A DNA stretch of 64,000 nucleotides from Fasciolopsis buskii (GCA_008360955.1 LUCM01009398.1:107231-171230); one strand, 5' to 3'; counted from the first letter of the stretch, positions 21,176 through 32,905 are shown. The notes: a model not told the origin generated them from the sequence alone. Translations and numbers: made by a program.

Positions 21176-23943
21176 TCAATAGTATCGCACTATAGCACGA
21201 TTATTTTTAGATCCATTGGATGTTGTGTACATGAACAAAGCTGACCAACCGAAAGGAAGAACTAGGTTGTAGATGTGCTACCTTCCTCAAATGGCAGATT
21301 ATTGCAGGTTGCTTTTGTTTTCGTGCTGAGTTGTCAAAATAGACTGACATGTTGCACAGAAATCGAACATGCATATTTTCAAATTAAAAACTCCATTTCA
21401 GATAGAGAATTTATTGTTGACGATCAAACAAAAGAAATTGCTATCTGAGCTGTTTTTAATATGACTACCTAAAGCAATAGTGAGTCGGCACGTTCAGTTA
21501 AGATGTGCAATCGGGCATTCTAAGCATTTTTTGTAATGCTTGACTTTCTTTTAGTGAATTTCCGCTACTTAACCACATATGGAAATGGCAGCAACTTTGA
21601 TGAATCAAAATTAGTGGATAATTTTTTGACTAGACATTTGGAAAACTTCGCGAGAACATCATTAATCGGATGTTTACTGTCATTAAAATAGTATTTCCAG
21701 CCCCACACGGTGAACACGAATCTGCTTTCTCAGCCATTCAACTTTATAAGGACTTAAAAACTACTTTTGAGTAGTGCGTAACTGACTGGAAGTGTCGAAA
21801 TTGACCGTGTCTATCGCATTTCGCTACAACGAAATAGAATCTCACCAACGCGTAAAACTTCGGGTAAACAGTTACAGGGTTCAAGTGGGGTGAGGTCACA
21901 ATCCGAAATGCAAACTAAGCCTAGGATCGAAACAATAATGTGAGTCTGATGTTCAAAAGAAAAAGCTCACGATTCAGAAACAATATGAAAATAAATACGA
22001 ACTGTACGAAAACATCAAGCTGGACTGAATGCGAATAAAATGAAGCCTAAATGCTCCAACGACAGTAGGTGATTTGACAGCTGGGATCGTTTAACTTGGC
22101 CAATGTGAGTGTCTAGTAGAAGTGATCATATACTGGGCGAAATATTCCAGTTAGTTTATCCGAGCACCTTGTCCGGTCGTATTCAGATCGCAAAGTCTTT
22201 TGCATACCACTGGTCAAGAATAGAGGAAATGACTGTCCTTCCAGTGCTTGCCTATCTAACTTATGAATGCAGCTCAAAGGATGAGTGTACAGCTAGTTTA
22301 TCTGCGTAAGTAACGGTAAGCAGTGCAAATCCACGCGTCAAAATTGGTACACGAAGCAGGAACGACGAATTTAAAGTCAACCGTTTTAGCCAATAGTTTA
22401 TCCGAGATGGCCGGTCATTTTCTTTTAAAGGTAAATCTCCCACCACTTCTTTGATAATCCCATCAATGAAAGTCTGTTTTATTTTGGCTTTCTACAGAAA
22501 AGTCATCCTTGTAGGATTTGACTAGTTCGAGCATCAAGGCTTGTCACCTTCCGTGACTAGGGGCGTGTAAGTGCTGTACCACGCGGTATCAATGTCCCGT
22601 GAACAGTTGACGCCTCGTTCAAGTAGGTTAGAAACCTTGACTTTTTTGTTCTCTTGGAGGATAGTGTTCCATCTAGGACGTAACAGACGTGAACCGTCGG
22701 TTATTCTCAATAAACAAAACGGTTGTAAATGATGAGTGGCTTACAGGAAATGCATAACGATTCATCTCCCGGAGAAACTAAGTTTTCCACTCTTCTACTG
22801 GTTGGGACTTATTGGATCATCAGATGATTCTTCGTTTTATAACCAGTGCATTTGATATCAGGAACACGGACCATTGTTTCGAACGGTTGCATAAGTGAGG
22901 ATTCACTGGAAAAGTTAAATTGGATGCAATTTGAAAAGGGCGGAACTTGTCTAGCAATACTCAGTCCCCATAGAAACATCGGATGTTAAAATGTGACAAT
23001 CGATGAGCAAATCATTTTCCAGAATCATTTGCCGCCATCCATCGAACTATTTCCCTTCTTTTGCTAACTATTCTACAATTTTCTGATTCCCCCTGTTTAA
23101 ACCAATTTGGTTATTCGATAACAAAAGCACAAAAGTTATTATAAATTCTCTGCGAACAAAAATCGTCTATTTGCAGAAATCTGCCAGGGCAAATAAAACC
23201 CGAAACTTTTGGGCAGGGAATGGTTTTATATTAGACAAGGTATTGTATTGGTTAGAACAGGTTGTCATGGGAATAAACAAGAATCTCAGCCAAACACACT
23301 ACTTGTTCATTCTCTTACACGAAAACATACATATTATGGATCGTTACAGTTCGTGTGCAAGATAAGGAACTAGCTATGATTAAAGAAATCCAATGATTTG
23401 ACGGATCCGGAATCGTTTACATTCATCAGAAATGTCATAATGGAAAGATGAACAAAGTTTTGTTTGTGTGTGTGTGCGATTGCGTGTGTGCGATTGCGTG
23501 CGTGCGTTCGTTTCTCTGCATGTGTTTCTTAACAAATACTTGTCCGAATTCATGTTGTGAATGCTTCGTCTGTCATCCTTTATCCCGTTCCTTTGTTCTT
23601 CCGTCGACTCATGAGCAAATAACGTTGTTCACGTTTGAGTTAGCACATACGAAGTTTGACTCGATTCTGACGTAGCAACTGAAGGATGTATTCCTTGGTC
23701 AGTTCTGTGATGAGTTCACGCGCGAACGAACGTGCATCAAAATAGGCACACACAGACACCAGAGAACAGATCAAAAAGCAACAGAGAATGAGCGATAGAT
23801 TAGAGTTGATTTGGTAACGCAAAATCAAAGTGATATTGGAAAAACGGAAAGAAAGATATGTTGAATCAAGCAATGAAAGTGTCTCCAGCTAGAAAAAACG
23901 GGAATTCCGCATTGGAAATGGAGGATATACATATATATAATTT
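21176..23943. other. Intergenic DNA, no gene recognised
   Basis: Only short anonymous frames. A mixed GT/GC tract lies at 23,464-23,510, with repeated GTGCGATTGC units. Nothing else stands out. Confidence 0.45.
23464..23510. repeat. Imperfect (GT)n/(GCGT)n tract
   Basis: Alternating GTGTGT, GCGATTGC and GTGCGTGC units over about 47 bases. Confidence 0.8.
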
Positions 23944-24262
23944 TAGTAGTAGGAGATTGAATGTTTACATGAAATAATTCACCATGTGATATCATCACTC
24001 AACTCACGATAAAGAAACCATGAAAGCACTGTACAGCTGTTTCATCCTTGTTCGGAATCATCAGCAGTGCATATCCACCGCGCCCCAACTGGGACGCGAA
24101 CCCGGGACGAACGATTCTGAGTCGATCGCCATTAGCCATTACGCTACCGGGCAGGCTCTGAACGGTTTGTTCAACTTCACCACATGATGTCGCACCTATC
24201 CGTCACTGATTTGCACGGTTACTATCCGTTAGCTCACAGCGACCGACCCCTACTCATATATA
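23944..24262 (-). mobile_element. SINE of the fold-back family in simple linear form, copy 3
   Basis: Read on the minus strand, a tRNA-like head is followed by the same body that forms the arms of copies 1 and 2, ending in a CTACTA tail at the left edge. In the head, box A-like GGTAGCGTAATGG lies within 24,129-24,149 and box B-like CCCGGGTTCGCGTCCC at 24,091-24,106. There is only one body arm, so no hairpin. Upstream of the head (to about 24,262) sits extra sequence ending in an AT-rich run that resembles the AT run before the left edge (23,926-23,940); this may be a target-site duplication, but it is low-complexity. The right limit is uncertain; the part shared with copy 1 ends near 24,163. 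Confidence 0.65.
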
Positions 24263-25607
24263 TTTATACATATATATATATAACTGTTTCAGGCGCTACG
24301 CAGACGAATAAGTGAATGGAGCGACTTTTGTTTGGTTGCATACCTTTGTGTCTGTTTGGGTTTGACTGAATCAGGCTGCGAGTGAGCACAATCCAATAGT
24401 TTTAAGAATTTCGGACGGAGGTAACTTCACAATACCTTCACAATACCGTCGCATGAAAATACCAATGCAAACTGATGTGAATCATTGCTCTGCCGGCTTG
24501 AAAACAGCTAGAAAGCTTACAATGTAGTACAGTCCATTGAATTTTCCCAACCCGAAAGGAGGCGCTCAAAAGCCACGCCTGATAAACACTGAAATGTTCC
24601 TTAAAAACAAGCAATGGCAATAATAATAGTAGCAGTAACAATTAATTTCGTCATTTATGTCGCAACAAATAAACAGAAGTACTGAGAGCAGACAGCGAGT
24701 TTAGAAGACTGCCCAATCGCGAGTTAATCGATGGTGAGTAGGTTAAAATCCACAATCTCTGAGTCAAACGCTACTATGTAAATTGCTGAACCATCCTGAG
24801 ACCGCGGGGGCCAGCTGCACGTTGTGTTCATCTTCGTGTTTTTCTTAAAATCTCGAAAGCGGGAAAAAATTGAAAAATTTTGCTTTACATGGAGATTGCC
24901 AAAATGAAGAAAAGATTCAAACACAACTTCATCAATGACTGCTGCACTTTGCGGCGTGGAGTAAATGAACTTTTTGGGTCCCCGTTCGATAGCCTGACAA
25001 ATCGTATTTGACCAAGCCCATTGTTTAAGAATTGCTTACAAGTATGACCCGGTAAAATTATTTGAAAAGCGATTAATTTAGTCACCAATTTTTCAGTCCA
25101 GAGGTGCTTAAAGCCCTTGGGAACTAGATAGCTGGTTAAAAAAATTTGTGCCTTATGATAAGCACACATGTGAACGGCACTAACCAGAAAAGTAATGTGT
25201 TAATTATTTATCAATTAAGTTTATTTCCAACTGGCTGATAGTGTTTAAATGCTGAGTAAACCAGAAGTGGTAAGCTGTTGAAGAAGTACGAAAGGATTGG
25301 TGTCAACAGAATGTGGATAAAGGAAATTTATAACTTTTCTATCAAATTATCAGCAGCTAGTACGTTACCAACTGAATTCGCTTAGTAATCTGCTGATTCA
25401 CAGATAGGACAGCGTTTAGCCATGCGAATCCAATTAGGTCGGTCACGTTTGACTCGCACGCTTTCCATTGGAAAAGCACGAATTACTCTATCCATTCCAA
25501 ATTCTTGATGCATTCTACTGTAAACAAAAACACTCATACATCCATGGTCGACATCAATAACGTGTTCTTATTTGAAGTTTTTTTGATTTATCAAGCGTTT
25601 TTCTTAA

Positions 25608-25640
25608 GTGTGTGTGTGTGTGTGTGCGTGCGTGTGTGTG
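25608..25640. repeat. (GT)n microsatellite with GC interruptions
   Basis: GT units with two GCGTGC interruptions in the middle. Confidence 0.9.
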
Positions 25641-26027
25641 GATTGAAAGAAACATGATGCCCAAACTACAATAACCAGGAAGAAATTGGCAAAGAAAAAA
25701 TGCGCTGGTTATTGTTTTAAGAACCAACTAAAGAAACGTGCGGCATAGTGACCACGCATGCTCTAAGATGGATGATGGTAGCAAAAACAACACCATCCGC
25801 AACGCAGTTACCATGCCGTATACGGATGGATACGATTGCATGAGTTTTTTCTATAACTGACAGCCGACGGTCTGATTGTTTATGGTTGTCAAGGTCCCGA
25901 AATCGGACACTTTTGAAACACAGCAAAAACAAATAGCCCGTTTATTACATTTAACAATTCTACCTTTTGTCCATCACACGTAGCTGGATAACGGAAAGAG
26001 ATTAGTTGTTGTTGGTGGTATCACCGT

Positions 26028-26076
<49 letters not shown>
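26028..26076. repeat. (TTG)n microsatellite
   Basis: An uninterrupted TTG trinucleotide run of about 49 bases, the longest pure tandem repeat in the window. A chance frame through it on the minus strand reads poly-Thr. Confidence 0.95.
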
Positions 26077-28835
26077 CCCGATTACCAGTATAACCAACTT
26101 TTCGACACCTCCTATCATGAAGCCATCAATCACAGTGAAATATGAGTTGAATGAGTGATTAATGAGCCGTCCCCAGTTTCTGGTCAAACGCAATCATCTC
26201 CGATAATTCGTACTGCACGTTTGTTCACGTTATTTGCAATCTTCCGAATGCGCTACAATTGGCCGTGTGTAAGTGTTGGCCAGTTTTCATCTTAGAGTGA
26301 AAAATTAGGACCAACTTAATAGGAATCGATCCGTTTGTCGAGCTGACTAATTCCGCAAGTCTTTTCTCACTCCTAGTGTAGTTCGTTCGCGACCAAAAGG
26401 TAATAAAAATGTTTGAATTTTAGAAGTATCCGTTAGCTAGAGAAACTCGACTCGTTAAGTTTCACTAAAGCTTTGTTGCCGAGAGAGCAGTTTGTTTCAC
26501 GAAGGTGCTTGGTAACACATTTGCATATTAGTGGATTATAGCAAGGGACATCAGGAAAGGATAAACCGGGAGTTCTGATTAGCGACTGTTCCGTACCACG
26601 AAGGTTGCAATTTCATGATTCGGGTCTTTGAAGTTTAGGGTGTTATCAGCCTGGAAATAGCTGACCTTATTTCTCTTGTTCACTAGAAAATGTTTCATAT
26701 TTTTGTGAACAGTTTCATCGTGGGATATTATTGTGTTTTCCTGTGGTTAGAACTATGAAGAAATTTGCACCTGTTTCTTCCTAGATGTACACTATCAGCA
26801 CCACGTGTTCGCAGATCCCAGACGGAACTCAAGTCTCACGAAGTAAACCAGTGTAGACCCCACCATTTAGCCGGTAGGATATCGGTAATGATACTGGAAC
26901 TGCAGATGTCAGCGAGCATTGGAATGGTATCTACCGAAGCCTTACCACGCAACTGATGGCAGCAAGAAGATCTTGGCAACGTCGACCGCATATTTTCAAG
27001 TCATCAAGAGTCGCCGAGTTCGTGGTTCTTACTTCTGCATATCGTGATTCAGACTTGAACCTAACATATACTGAATAATTTAATGTGCAGTCATTTGCTA
27101 AAGGCACGTACACTCTGTTTTACCCGTGGTCGAGTCTGTTGATGGGTTAATTCTATGCGGAAATCTTTGTTTAAATTGATCAAGCGGATCGATTTTGCGC
27201 TTACGGCAAAAAGAAGGCACCGTCCAATCAATCATTTCACCAATGAGGAATCCTTACTCTACGTGACCTGTGACGAAACAGAGATTTTATTAGGATACAA
27301 GGCCATTTTAAATATATTTAAGGGGAGTGGGACAAATACGGATTCAGGAATGGCACCACAATAGGAAGCCAGCAGAATCACTTGTCATGTTACACTATCA
27401 GTCATACCATATTATTATGCCGTATGTAAATATATTCAAACTGCGACACAACATACAAGGAATTCGAGGAAATGAGATAATACTGCAACCTCGAAATAAG
27501 AAGACTTCAACTATAAATAAATAAAACACTACTGACTGGATAAAATCGGGTTTCAGCAATGACCTGCGGACTAGGATAGCCCTTTATTCCATATTACGGA
27601 AGCCGGGCACCATAAGTGACCGCAGCAGAGGATATCTAGGACGCTTATATAGGAGATAAAATGCCAATTCGGTCCGAATGAACGACTCAATAGTCTAAAT
27701 ATGGTGTTCAGTACGTTTGACAGCGAGTCCTACCTTGGATCGAAGCTTCACAATAAACGTTGTAACCCAGAGTACGCCTTCTAACCTCTAAAATGTGTGT
27801 GTATTTGTATAATCGACAGTAAGCTATCGAGTAAATACTAGAAGGTTCGGACGGACAATAGAATTTGTTGAGCTACAAATGCCATACGTTGCTCGTAAAC
27901 AGTACCCATTGTACATAGAGAGGTATTTTTCCTTTATACCACGACGCGGGACTAAATGATCTGTCTCGGTCCGACCTGAAGGGATGTTCAGTTTGTTTTT
28001 TCCTCATCCTGTATGCATTTATTCACATATCGACCTGTCTGTTAATTCAACTGTGCACCTCAAATAAGCATTAACAACAAACTGTTTAAATATCATGATT
28101 ACTTGTTCGTGAACCCATCTAGGAGAGATATCATGACAATGAGAACGCACAGTCCGAACTGTTTGATTTATCAGTTTCGTTGCAGATCGACATTTCCGTG
28201 CCTAATTTACACAAAATCAGTTTCTGATTTGGATTGCTAAAATCGTTTCAGCGATGGTAATTTCAATATTACTTCACTTAAATCTATCCAGCATTGTGTA
28301 TCAATTAAAATGGATGACAGTTAATGAGAAATATCATCGGAACTGATGACCAACTTATGTACGCAACGTGGCTTCCACTTACCAAACGAATTGACAAATA
28401 TAAGAGAAAATCCAAGAGAAGCTCTCACGTTTGCTCAACCAAGGATACAGGTGTACCGAATAAGGCAATTTTCTTGTTTGAAACGTGAAAATAAACCAAA
28501 ACGATTGACGCATGATGCGCATATCCAACAAAGCTCTCCCAAATGACGATTTCGTTCGTGTCCAATTATTTTTTTTTCAGAGAGGTGGTTAGTATTAATC
28601 TATGCAATTAATTTTTATGCTAAGACAAGAGTAAATAAGGCCACTCACGTATGTCTATCACTTTGAGCAGTTCGATGACTCGTAGTAAAACCGTGCACCG
28701 ACCTCAAACAGACAGTGAATCTGTTGCGAGATTCTCTTTTTCTCTAACTGTTCACTAGTCAATTCCATAGGCTAAAACAATGAGGCAACAAAGTTTGTTT
28801 TGTCTTCTACTTTTCAATACCTTGGCCAAAATTTG

Positions 28836-28841
28836 TTTATT
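28836..28841 (-). promoter_or_regulatory. Possible poly(A) signal of the channel gene
   Basis: AATAAA on the minus strand begins 3 bases after the stop codon of the DEG/ENaC exon (stop 28,845-28,847). If used, the 3' untranslated region would be only about 20-30 bases. A more distal site is equally possible. Confidence 0.35.
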
Positions 28842-28844
28842 TGT

Positions 28845-30383
28845 TTATGCTGCTTGATATTGGACCATTTGCTCGTTTGGTAAAAATACGAAATGTACGT
28901 TGGCGGTGTCCACACTGCTTATTTGATTCTTACCCTGAGCTCCAGCGTCATCGATCCCGGCACTTCGGTCAACTTGCACATTCATTGGATTGTCAGTTTC
29001 CAACGAAGTCTTGTAACAGCTTGTCAGTAGACCTCCAGGGACAAAACATACTGGTAGGACCAAAATTTCACCTTCCCATACCGGTTGATTTTGGCAATAT
29101 GGCTCAGAATCATTCTTCGTAGGTATCAACTGTCCCATGTCATTCGCAGTCTGGTCTGCCTGTCCATGACCACAGTTTGACTCAGATCGTGTATCTTCTG
29201 TTGTTGTATGTTCAGCCCTCGATCCAACGGTAGTCCCATTTTGTTCAAAGAATGATTCAGAATCTGCAAAATGTTCCACATTCGGGTTTTCCACTACCCC
29301 AGTCGCGGTCACTGCTTGAAATTGTTGCAAAGCCGTCCGTGTGTGTATGTCACAGTTTGGTAACAAAGTACCTATTTGTTTTGTAACCTTCTGAGTAGAG
29401 TTCCCGTCTTTATACATCAAAATCACTGCCTCCACTAATTCAAATAGAAAAATGCAACTAAATCCGATGAATAGGGAACACAAACCACCAACTTCTGAAA
29501 AGAGTTTTGCCAAGGAGAAAATTTCTTCTTCCGTGGCTACTTGGACCGCTTCACTTCGGACTAATTTCACTTGAATAGTCCCCGGAGCCAAATTAGCCTC
29601 GGACCCGGTCTCCGTGATTGTATTATGCTTGACAAATTTGGCTACCACACAAGCAAGCGGACACGTTTTGTACGAGATCTGTTTCACCTGACATTCGGCA
29701 CGTTCACAAGCTTCTACGGCTTCACAACCGTGCATCTTATAGCTCCACAACTCGACCACAGATGAACAATTGCAAACCTGACGCACTTTACGTGAACACT
29801 CAGCCCACCCGCAAGATTCACGACTGTAGAAAAACGTTGTTCCGAATAAACGGACTGTACTTCCTTTCAGGGCGGTCATTTGTGGCGGAACTGATTGTTG
29901 TTCATTCATGCTACGATTCATGCGTAATTGATCGAGAAAGTCAAATTCCCATGTCTGTCCTCTCGTATCGGAACTTCCTGAGTCAGACTCATCATTGGTG
30001 ATGATGCTGTTTGGTTTGTTATCATCAACCGCGGCTCGAACCTGATTCGGAGCGGTAGATTCCACTTCTTTTTGCCATAGACTTAAATCTGGGCTCACAT
30101 GACATGGATTTCTAGCTGTGTTCAAACGAGCTGTAATGGATTTAGAGAAGTAGACTGACACGTCCGATCCCGGAGTCAGACTGGTTTGAATGTGACGATC
30201 GTACGCACTGAACGGAAGCTCCCCACGTTCATGGGTGATCAGAATAAACGAAGTGAATAAATCTGTTCCGTACGGTGTGGCCGTTTGATTTATTTGCATT
30301 TCCAAATACGACCATCGAGCAACCTTAGGACTTTGTGATCGAAGTTCAAAAGTGGTACACAACAAATGTTTCGGGTTGGGTAC
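28845..30383 (-). CDS. DEG/ENaC cation channel, terminal exon (partial gene)
   Basis: An open exon of 512 codons. Numbering from the TTG at 30,365, the CTTF block at 3-6 corresponds to the G-x-C-x-T-F region of the family. The thumb/palm part has nine cysteines (184-239), ending in a C-P-L-A-C motif at 235-239. The conserved pre-M2 and M2 region runs from about 281 to 317 (FSLAKLFSEVGGLCSLFIGF...), with the selectivity-filter GFS at 301-303. A cytoplasmic tail of about 190 residues follows. N-glycosylation sequons occur at 26, 150 and 199. The family forms trimeric sodium-selective or peptide/acid-gated channels in the plasma membrane. The exon starts at 30,383 after a pyrimidine-rich acceptor (TTTTAG on the minus strand); an in-frame stop just upstream marks the intron. 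A Ser/Asp/Asn-rich insert (about 104-160) and the long tail are unusual. The first membrane segment lies elsewhere. The family is certain; subtype and ligand are unknown. Confidence 0.93.
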   Translation of the reverse strand, partial: VPNPKHLLCTTFELRSQSPKVARWSYLEMQINQTATPYGTDLFTSFILITHERGELPFSAYDRHIQTSLTPGSDVSVYFSKSITARLNTARNPCHVSPDLSLWQKEVESTAPNQVRAAVDDNKPNSIITNDESDSGSSDTRGQTWEFDFLDQLRMNRSMNEQQSVPPQMTALKGSTVRLFGTTFFYSRESCGWAECSRKVRQVCNCSSVVELWSYKMHGCEAVEACERAECQVKQISYKTCPLACVVAKFVKHNTITETGSEANLAPGTIQVKLVRSEAVQVATEEEIFSLAKLFSEVGGLCSLFIGFSCIFLFELVEAVILMYKDGNSTQKVTKQIGTLLPNCDIHTRTALQQFQAVTATGVVENPNVEHFADSESFFEQNGTTVGSRAEHTTTEDTRSESNCGHGQADQTANDMGQLIPTKNDSEPYCQNQPVWEGEILVLPVCFVPGGLLTSCYKTSLETDNPMNVQVDRSAGIDDAGAQGKNQISSVDTANVHFVFLPNEQMVQYQAA

Positions 30384-30747
30384 CTAAAATTTGACGGGAA
30401 GAGAAAATAATAAAATTGAAATGTGTTTGTAACCTAATTGATACCGAGAGAGAGTAAAAAACTGTACTTTCTGTTACGTGCACTAGTCTAATTAATCAGG
30501 CAGATTGGTTTGGAAGACAATAAACCATTAGAAGTACAAACCTCAATTTGTAGGCCAACGCAATGGCAATTTTACCTCAACTGGTAATGCAAAGTTTGCC
30601 GTCGAAATACCAAAGTTAGCTAGAAAAAAGCTTGTCAAATTCTTAAACTTGAATAAAGCCAAGCAAATAATAAAAACGGGTGGAATTGGGAAACGATATG
30701 CTGAAAATAAGGAAACTATCAGCTTACGTGAGAGCACGCCCATTTAC

Positions 30748-30888
30748 AAAATGTTCACTGTGCCAATCGCTCGGCTTGTTACTAGTAACGGAAACGTTGC
30801 CAGTAGGCAGTGATCTGCTTCCAAATTCAAGTGACTGATTCAAATAAGTTATTCTTAGGCAATTGGAAATAACAAAATTCCCTCTGTC
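30748..30888 (-). CDS. Proposed penultimate exon of the DEG/ENaC gene
   Basis: A 141-base open segment lies between a minus-strand acceptor (CACTCATAG, then GAC) and a GTAAAT donor. It starts and ends in phase 0, matching the phase-0 start of the terminal exon. The 47 residues run from DRGNFVISNC to SDWHSEHF. Joined to the next exon, they give EHF followed by VPNPKHLLCTTF, which fits the family pattern of an acidic-F segment, then x-P-x-Y-G-x-C-x-T-F. FVISNC fits the Ile/Leu-x-x-C that precedes it. Two sequons (NQS, NVS) suit an extracellular position. The intron would be 364 bases. The exon side of the donor (TTT) is weak, and an alternative GTAAGC donor 20 bases further would break the phase. 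Confidence 0.5.
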
Positions 30889-31091
30889 CTATGAGTGGAA
30901 CAATCTGATGTTTGTAAGCAGTCCCTTAGTATGAAATATAAAACAATAATGCTTGGGGAAATTGCCAGCCTTATTGTCTCTGTTTCATAATGTCCCAGCC
31001 CATGGTGCAGAACAGACACAACGTACCGGCCATCTCGCCTAGCCAAACCCAACTAGACTTTCTCTTTCTGTTCGTATTGGGTTTAAAATAC

Positions 31092-31291
31092 CCATAAGAC
31101 TGTTCGAACATTGATAGATACAAAAGCGTTTCGAGTTTTTATAAGACAAATGAATGGATCTCTAATCCACTCCGAAAAATACTTTAAGCTGATTCCGAGC
31201 AAAATTGACTGGTTGTTGTCATATGTATCCTGAGACATGTCTAAAATAGCAGTTCTGTTTAGTGTTTGGACACTATCAAACAACAAGGACA
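31092..31291 (-). CDS. Possible earlier exon of the DEG/ENaC gene
   Basis: After a good minus-strand acceptor (CTTTTCAG) there is an open stretch of 200 bases up to a GTATTT donor. It enters in phase 1 and leaves in phase 0, compatible with the exon at 30,888. The 66 residues (from SLLFDSVQTLNRT to VRTVLW) contain two sequons and no membrane segment, as expected for the extracellular finger/knuckle part, but no family-specific motif. The intron between would be 203 bases. The main support is splice phase and strand. Confidence 0.32.
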
Positions 31292-31470
31292 CTGAAAAGA
31301 TTTACGGTTATTAATACACTCAAAAATAACAAAGATTTTAACGTATCGGTCATGATCAGCGAGTCTAATGGAAACAGGTAATTGTCAAGATCGATATCGT
31401 CCTTTTTCACTAGCTCGAGTGGGAGCATTTAAAGACAATCGGCCCAAAATCCGATCATAATAAGCAAGAT

Positions 31471-31797
31471 ACCACATGTCTATAAGTCATTTTGTTCACA
31501 TATTTGCACCTGTGCGATTGCCATTATTTCACCGGTTGTCCGAGTCCTGCTTCGATTGGTCCAACTTGTTCGGTTCACTTCACCCGACTTAGTTCATGTC
31601 GTTTTCTTGCCGAATTCGGGCCGCTTATCCCGATCGGTTGGTCGATCTCACGATTTGGTCTACTCAGTTTGCATATTCGCACTCTCACCTTCTAATGATG
31701 CCACTATGGTGGCTGCAGCTGGTAACCAATGGGATAAAGCGGTCTCAATCTGGCCCTGATTTCTGAACTTGTTCACTGTCTGGCAAGACTGCGTTGC
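31471..31797 (+). repeat. Dispersed repeat R, copy 2
   Basis: Partner of 15,821-16,141, same orientation. The best block is 31,545-31,790. It lies in what would be an intron or upstream region of the channel gene, on the opposite strand. Confidence 0.7.
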
Positions 31798-32687
31798 ATC
31801 CACGACTGTTTATCCGTCACGATTTGTCTGGCACGATCCAATGTCGCGTAATCGCCGATACGCGATAAGACAGGCGTTTTGTCAATTACATTACCATTCC
31901 CTCACATTAATAACCACCCTATCAAAATCCTGGTCACCAGAAAGCACTAGATTCTCCTACCAAATGGTTGCATTCCGGAGGTACAGTGCAGAATACCACA
32001 ACACATCGGATCTAAAGCCCGTCGTACTTGAAGTCTCCACAAGATCCATATTAGATGAAGCCTCATTGAAACTAAACATTCCTAAGCATACTAACGATAC
32101 CGAGTACCTCGACGTTGGTTGGTGGATTAGCCAAAATCAGTTAGTGAGATTCAGATCTCTCATGATACAAGCAGTTCATTCAAATTTTCACAATCGCTGG
32201 AAAATATGTTGCTGACCTTACAAAATGTGTACACCATTAACGCGGGCCTTTTGTTTAGAAACGTGTTCCATCACGGAATATTCAAATTCCGGTGTGATTT
32301 TACTCCAACCTCAAAGGTGTCCATTTAAAAGACTAGCAAATATCTCAGGGTCCTTATTTTTTTAGCTATGAATGATTTCTGTTTTGATATTTTGAAGATA
32401 CCCTATAGGAATAAGCTCATGAAATAGCCCTCCTCAGTCCGTTATGATCCAAACTTAGCCGGTGTAATTTTGTCCGTGATTGAAACTAACAGCAAGGTCA
32501 CATTTCTTCACTAGTAATATACATTTTGTTTATCCCGGTCATTCTATTGCTATGTCAAATATTTGTTTTGAAGAGGAGATGAAAACATTTTGAATATTCT
32601 GGACATTAAATTGCGAGGCACTCAAATGGGATACCGAGGCGGTATGTTTGCTCGAGGGCAACATCGAGAGGTGAAAATTAAAATTTC
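31798..32687. other. Unassigned DNA, one anonymous open frame
   Basis: A plus-strand frame of 148 codons (31,769-32,215) starts inside repeat R and continues into unique sequence. It has no motif I know. Nothing resembling the first membrane segment of the channel (an FPAVTIC-type block) was found here on the minus strand. Confidence 0.35.
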
Positions 32688-32905
32688 TCAAACTTTCTTT
32701 CGATAGCCTAACCGAGCGGCTTGATGAAAATGGTCTGTGACCCAGTCGGAAATATCTGCCCTACGGATATACTGAGGGGGAAATGTGTCTTTTGGAAACG
32801 TTGTAACTTGACGCTTCTCATCGATATCCACGGTCAAAATAGGTCTAAGCACCATTCGGTATTTGGGTCCTTCAAAGGCTGGCTTATTGTACCGTAACCA
32901 ACAGG
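32688..32905 (-). CDS. Candidate coding exon, unidentified
   Basis: On the minus strand an acceptor-like TTTGCAG (or CATACAG 7 bases earlier) opens a 72-codon frame that ends at a TGA (32,688-32,690). The sequence is rich in charged and aromatic residues with even codon use (PKYRMVLRPILTVDIDEK; FPPQYIRRADISDWVTDH), looking more like true protein than neighbouring chance frames. It lies on the same strand as the channel gene, 1.4 kb upstream of its nearest proposed exon. The TDHFHQAARL piece weakly recalls the T-x-x-H-G motif in DEG/ENaC N-termini, but the Gly is missing. It could equally be the last exon of another gene. Confidence 0.33.

Larger units (their letters stand above)
24263..28835. 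other. Intergenic DNA with microsatellites
   Basis: No gene recognised. It contains an AT run at 24,267-24,282, a (GT)n tract at 25,608-25,640 and a (TTG)n tract at 26,028-26,076. Frames of up to about 94 codons occur on both strands without motifs. Confidence 0.45.

Noticed and set aside
24076..24165. Functional tRNA gene
   Set aside because: The cloverleaf is degenerate, box B is imperfect and the sequence continues into a repeated SINE body with copies elsewhere.
28841..30001. Plus-strand open frames of 64-93 codons opposite the channel exon
   Set aside because: They are antisense shadows of a long, well-supported coding exon.
30576..30700. Minus-strand segment between a TTTTCAG acceptor and a GTAAAA donor, phase-compatible with the channel terminal exon (FPIPPVFIICLALFKF)
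   Set aside because: It would place an FP-x-V-like block about 40 residues before the CTTF region instead of the roughly 100 seen in the family. It also excludes the better-fitting exon at 30,748-30,888.
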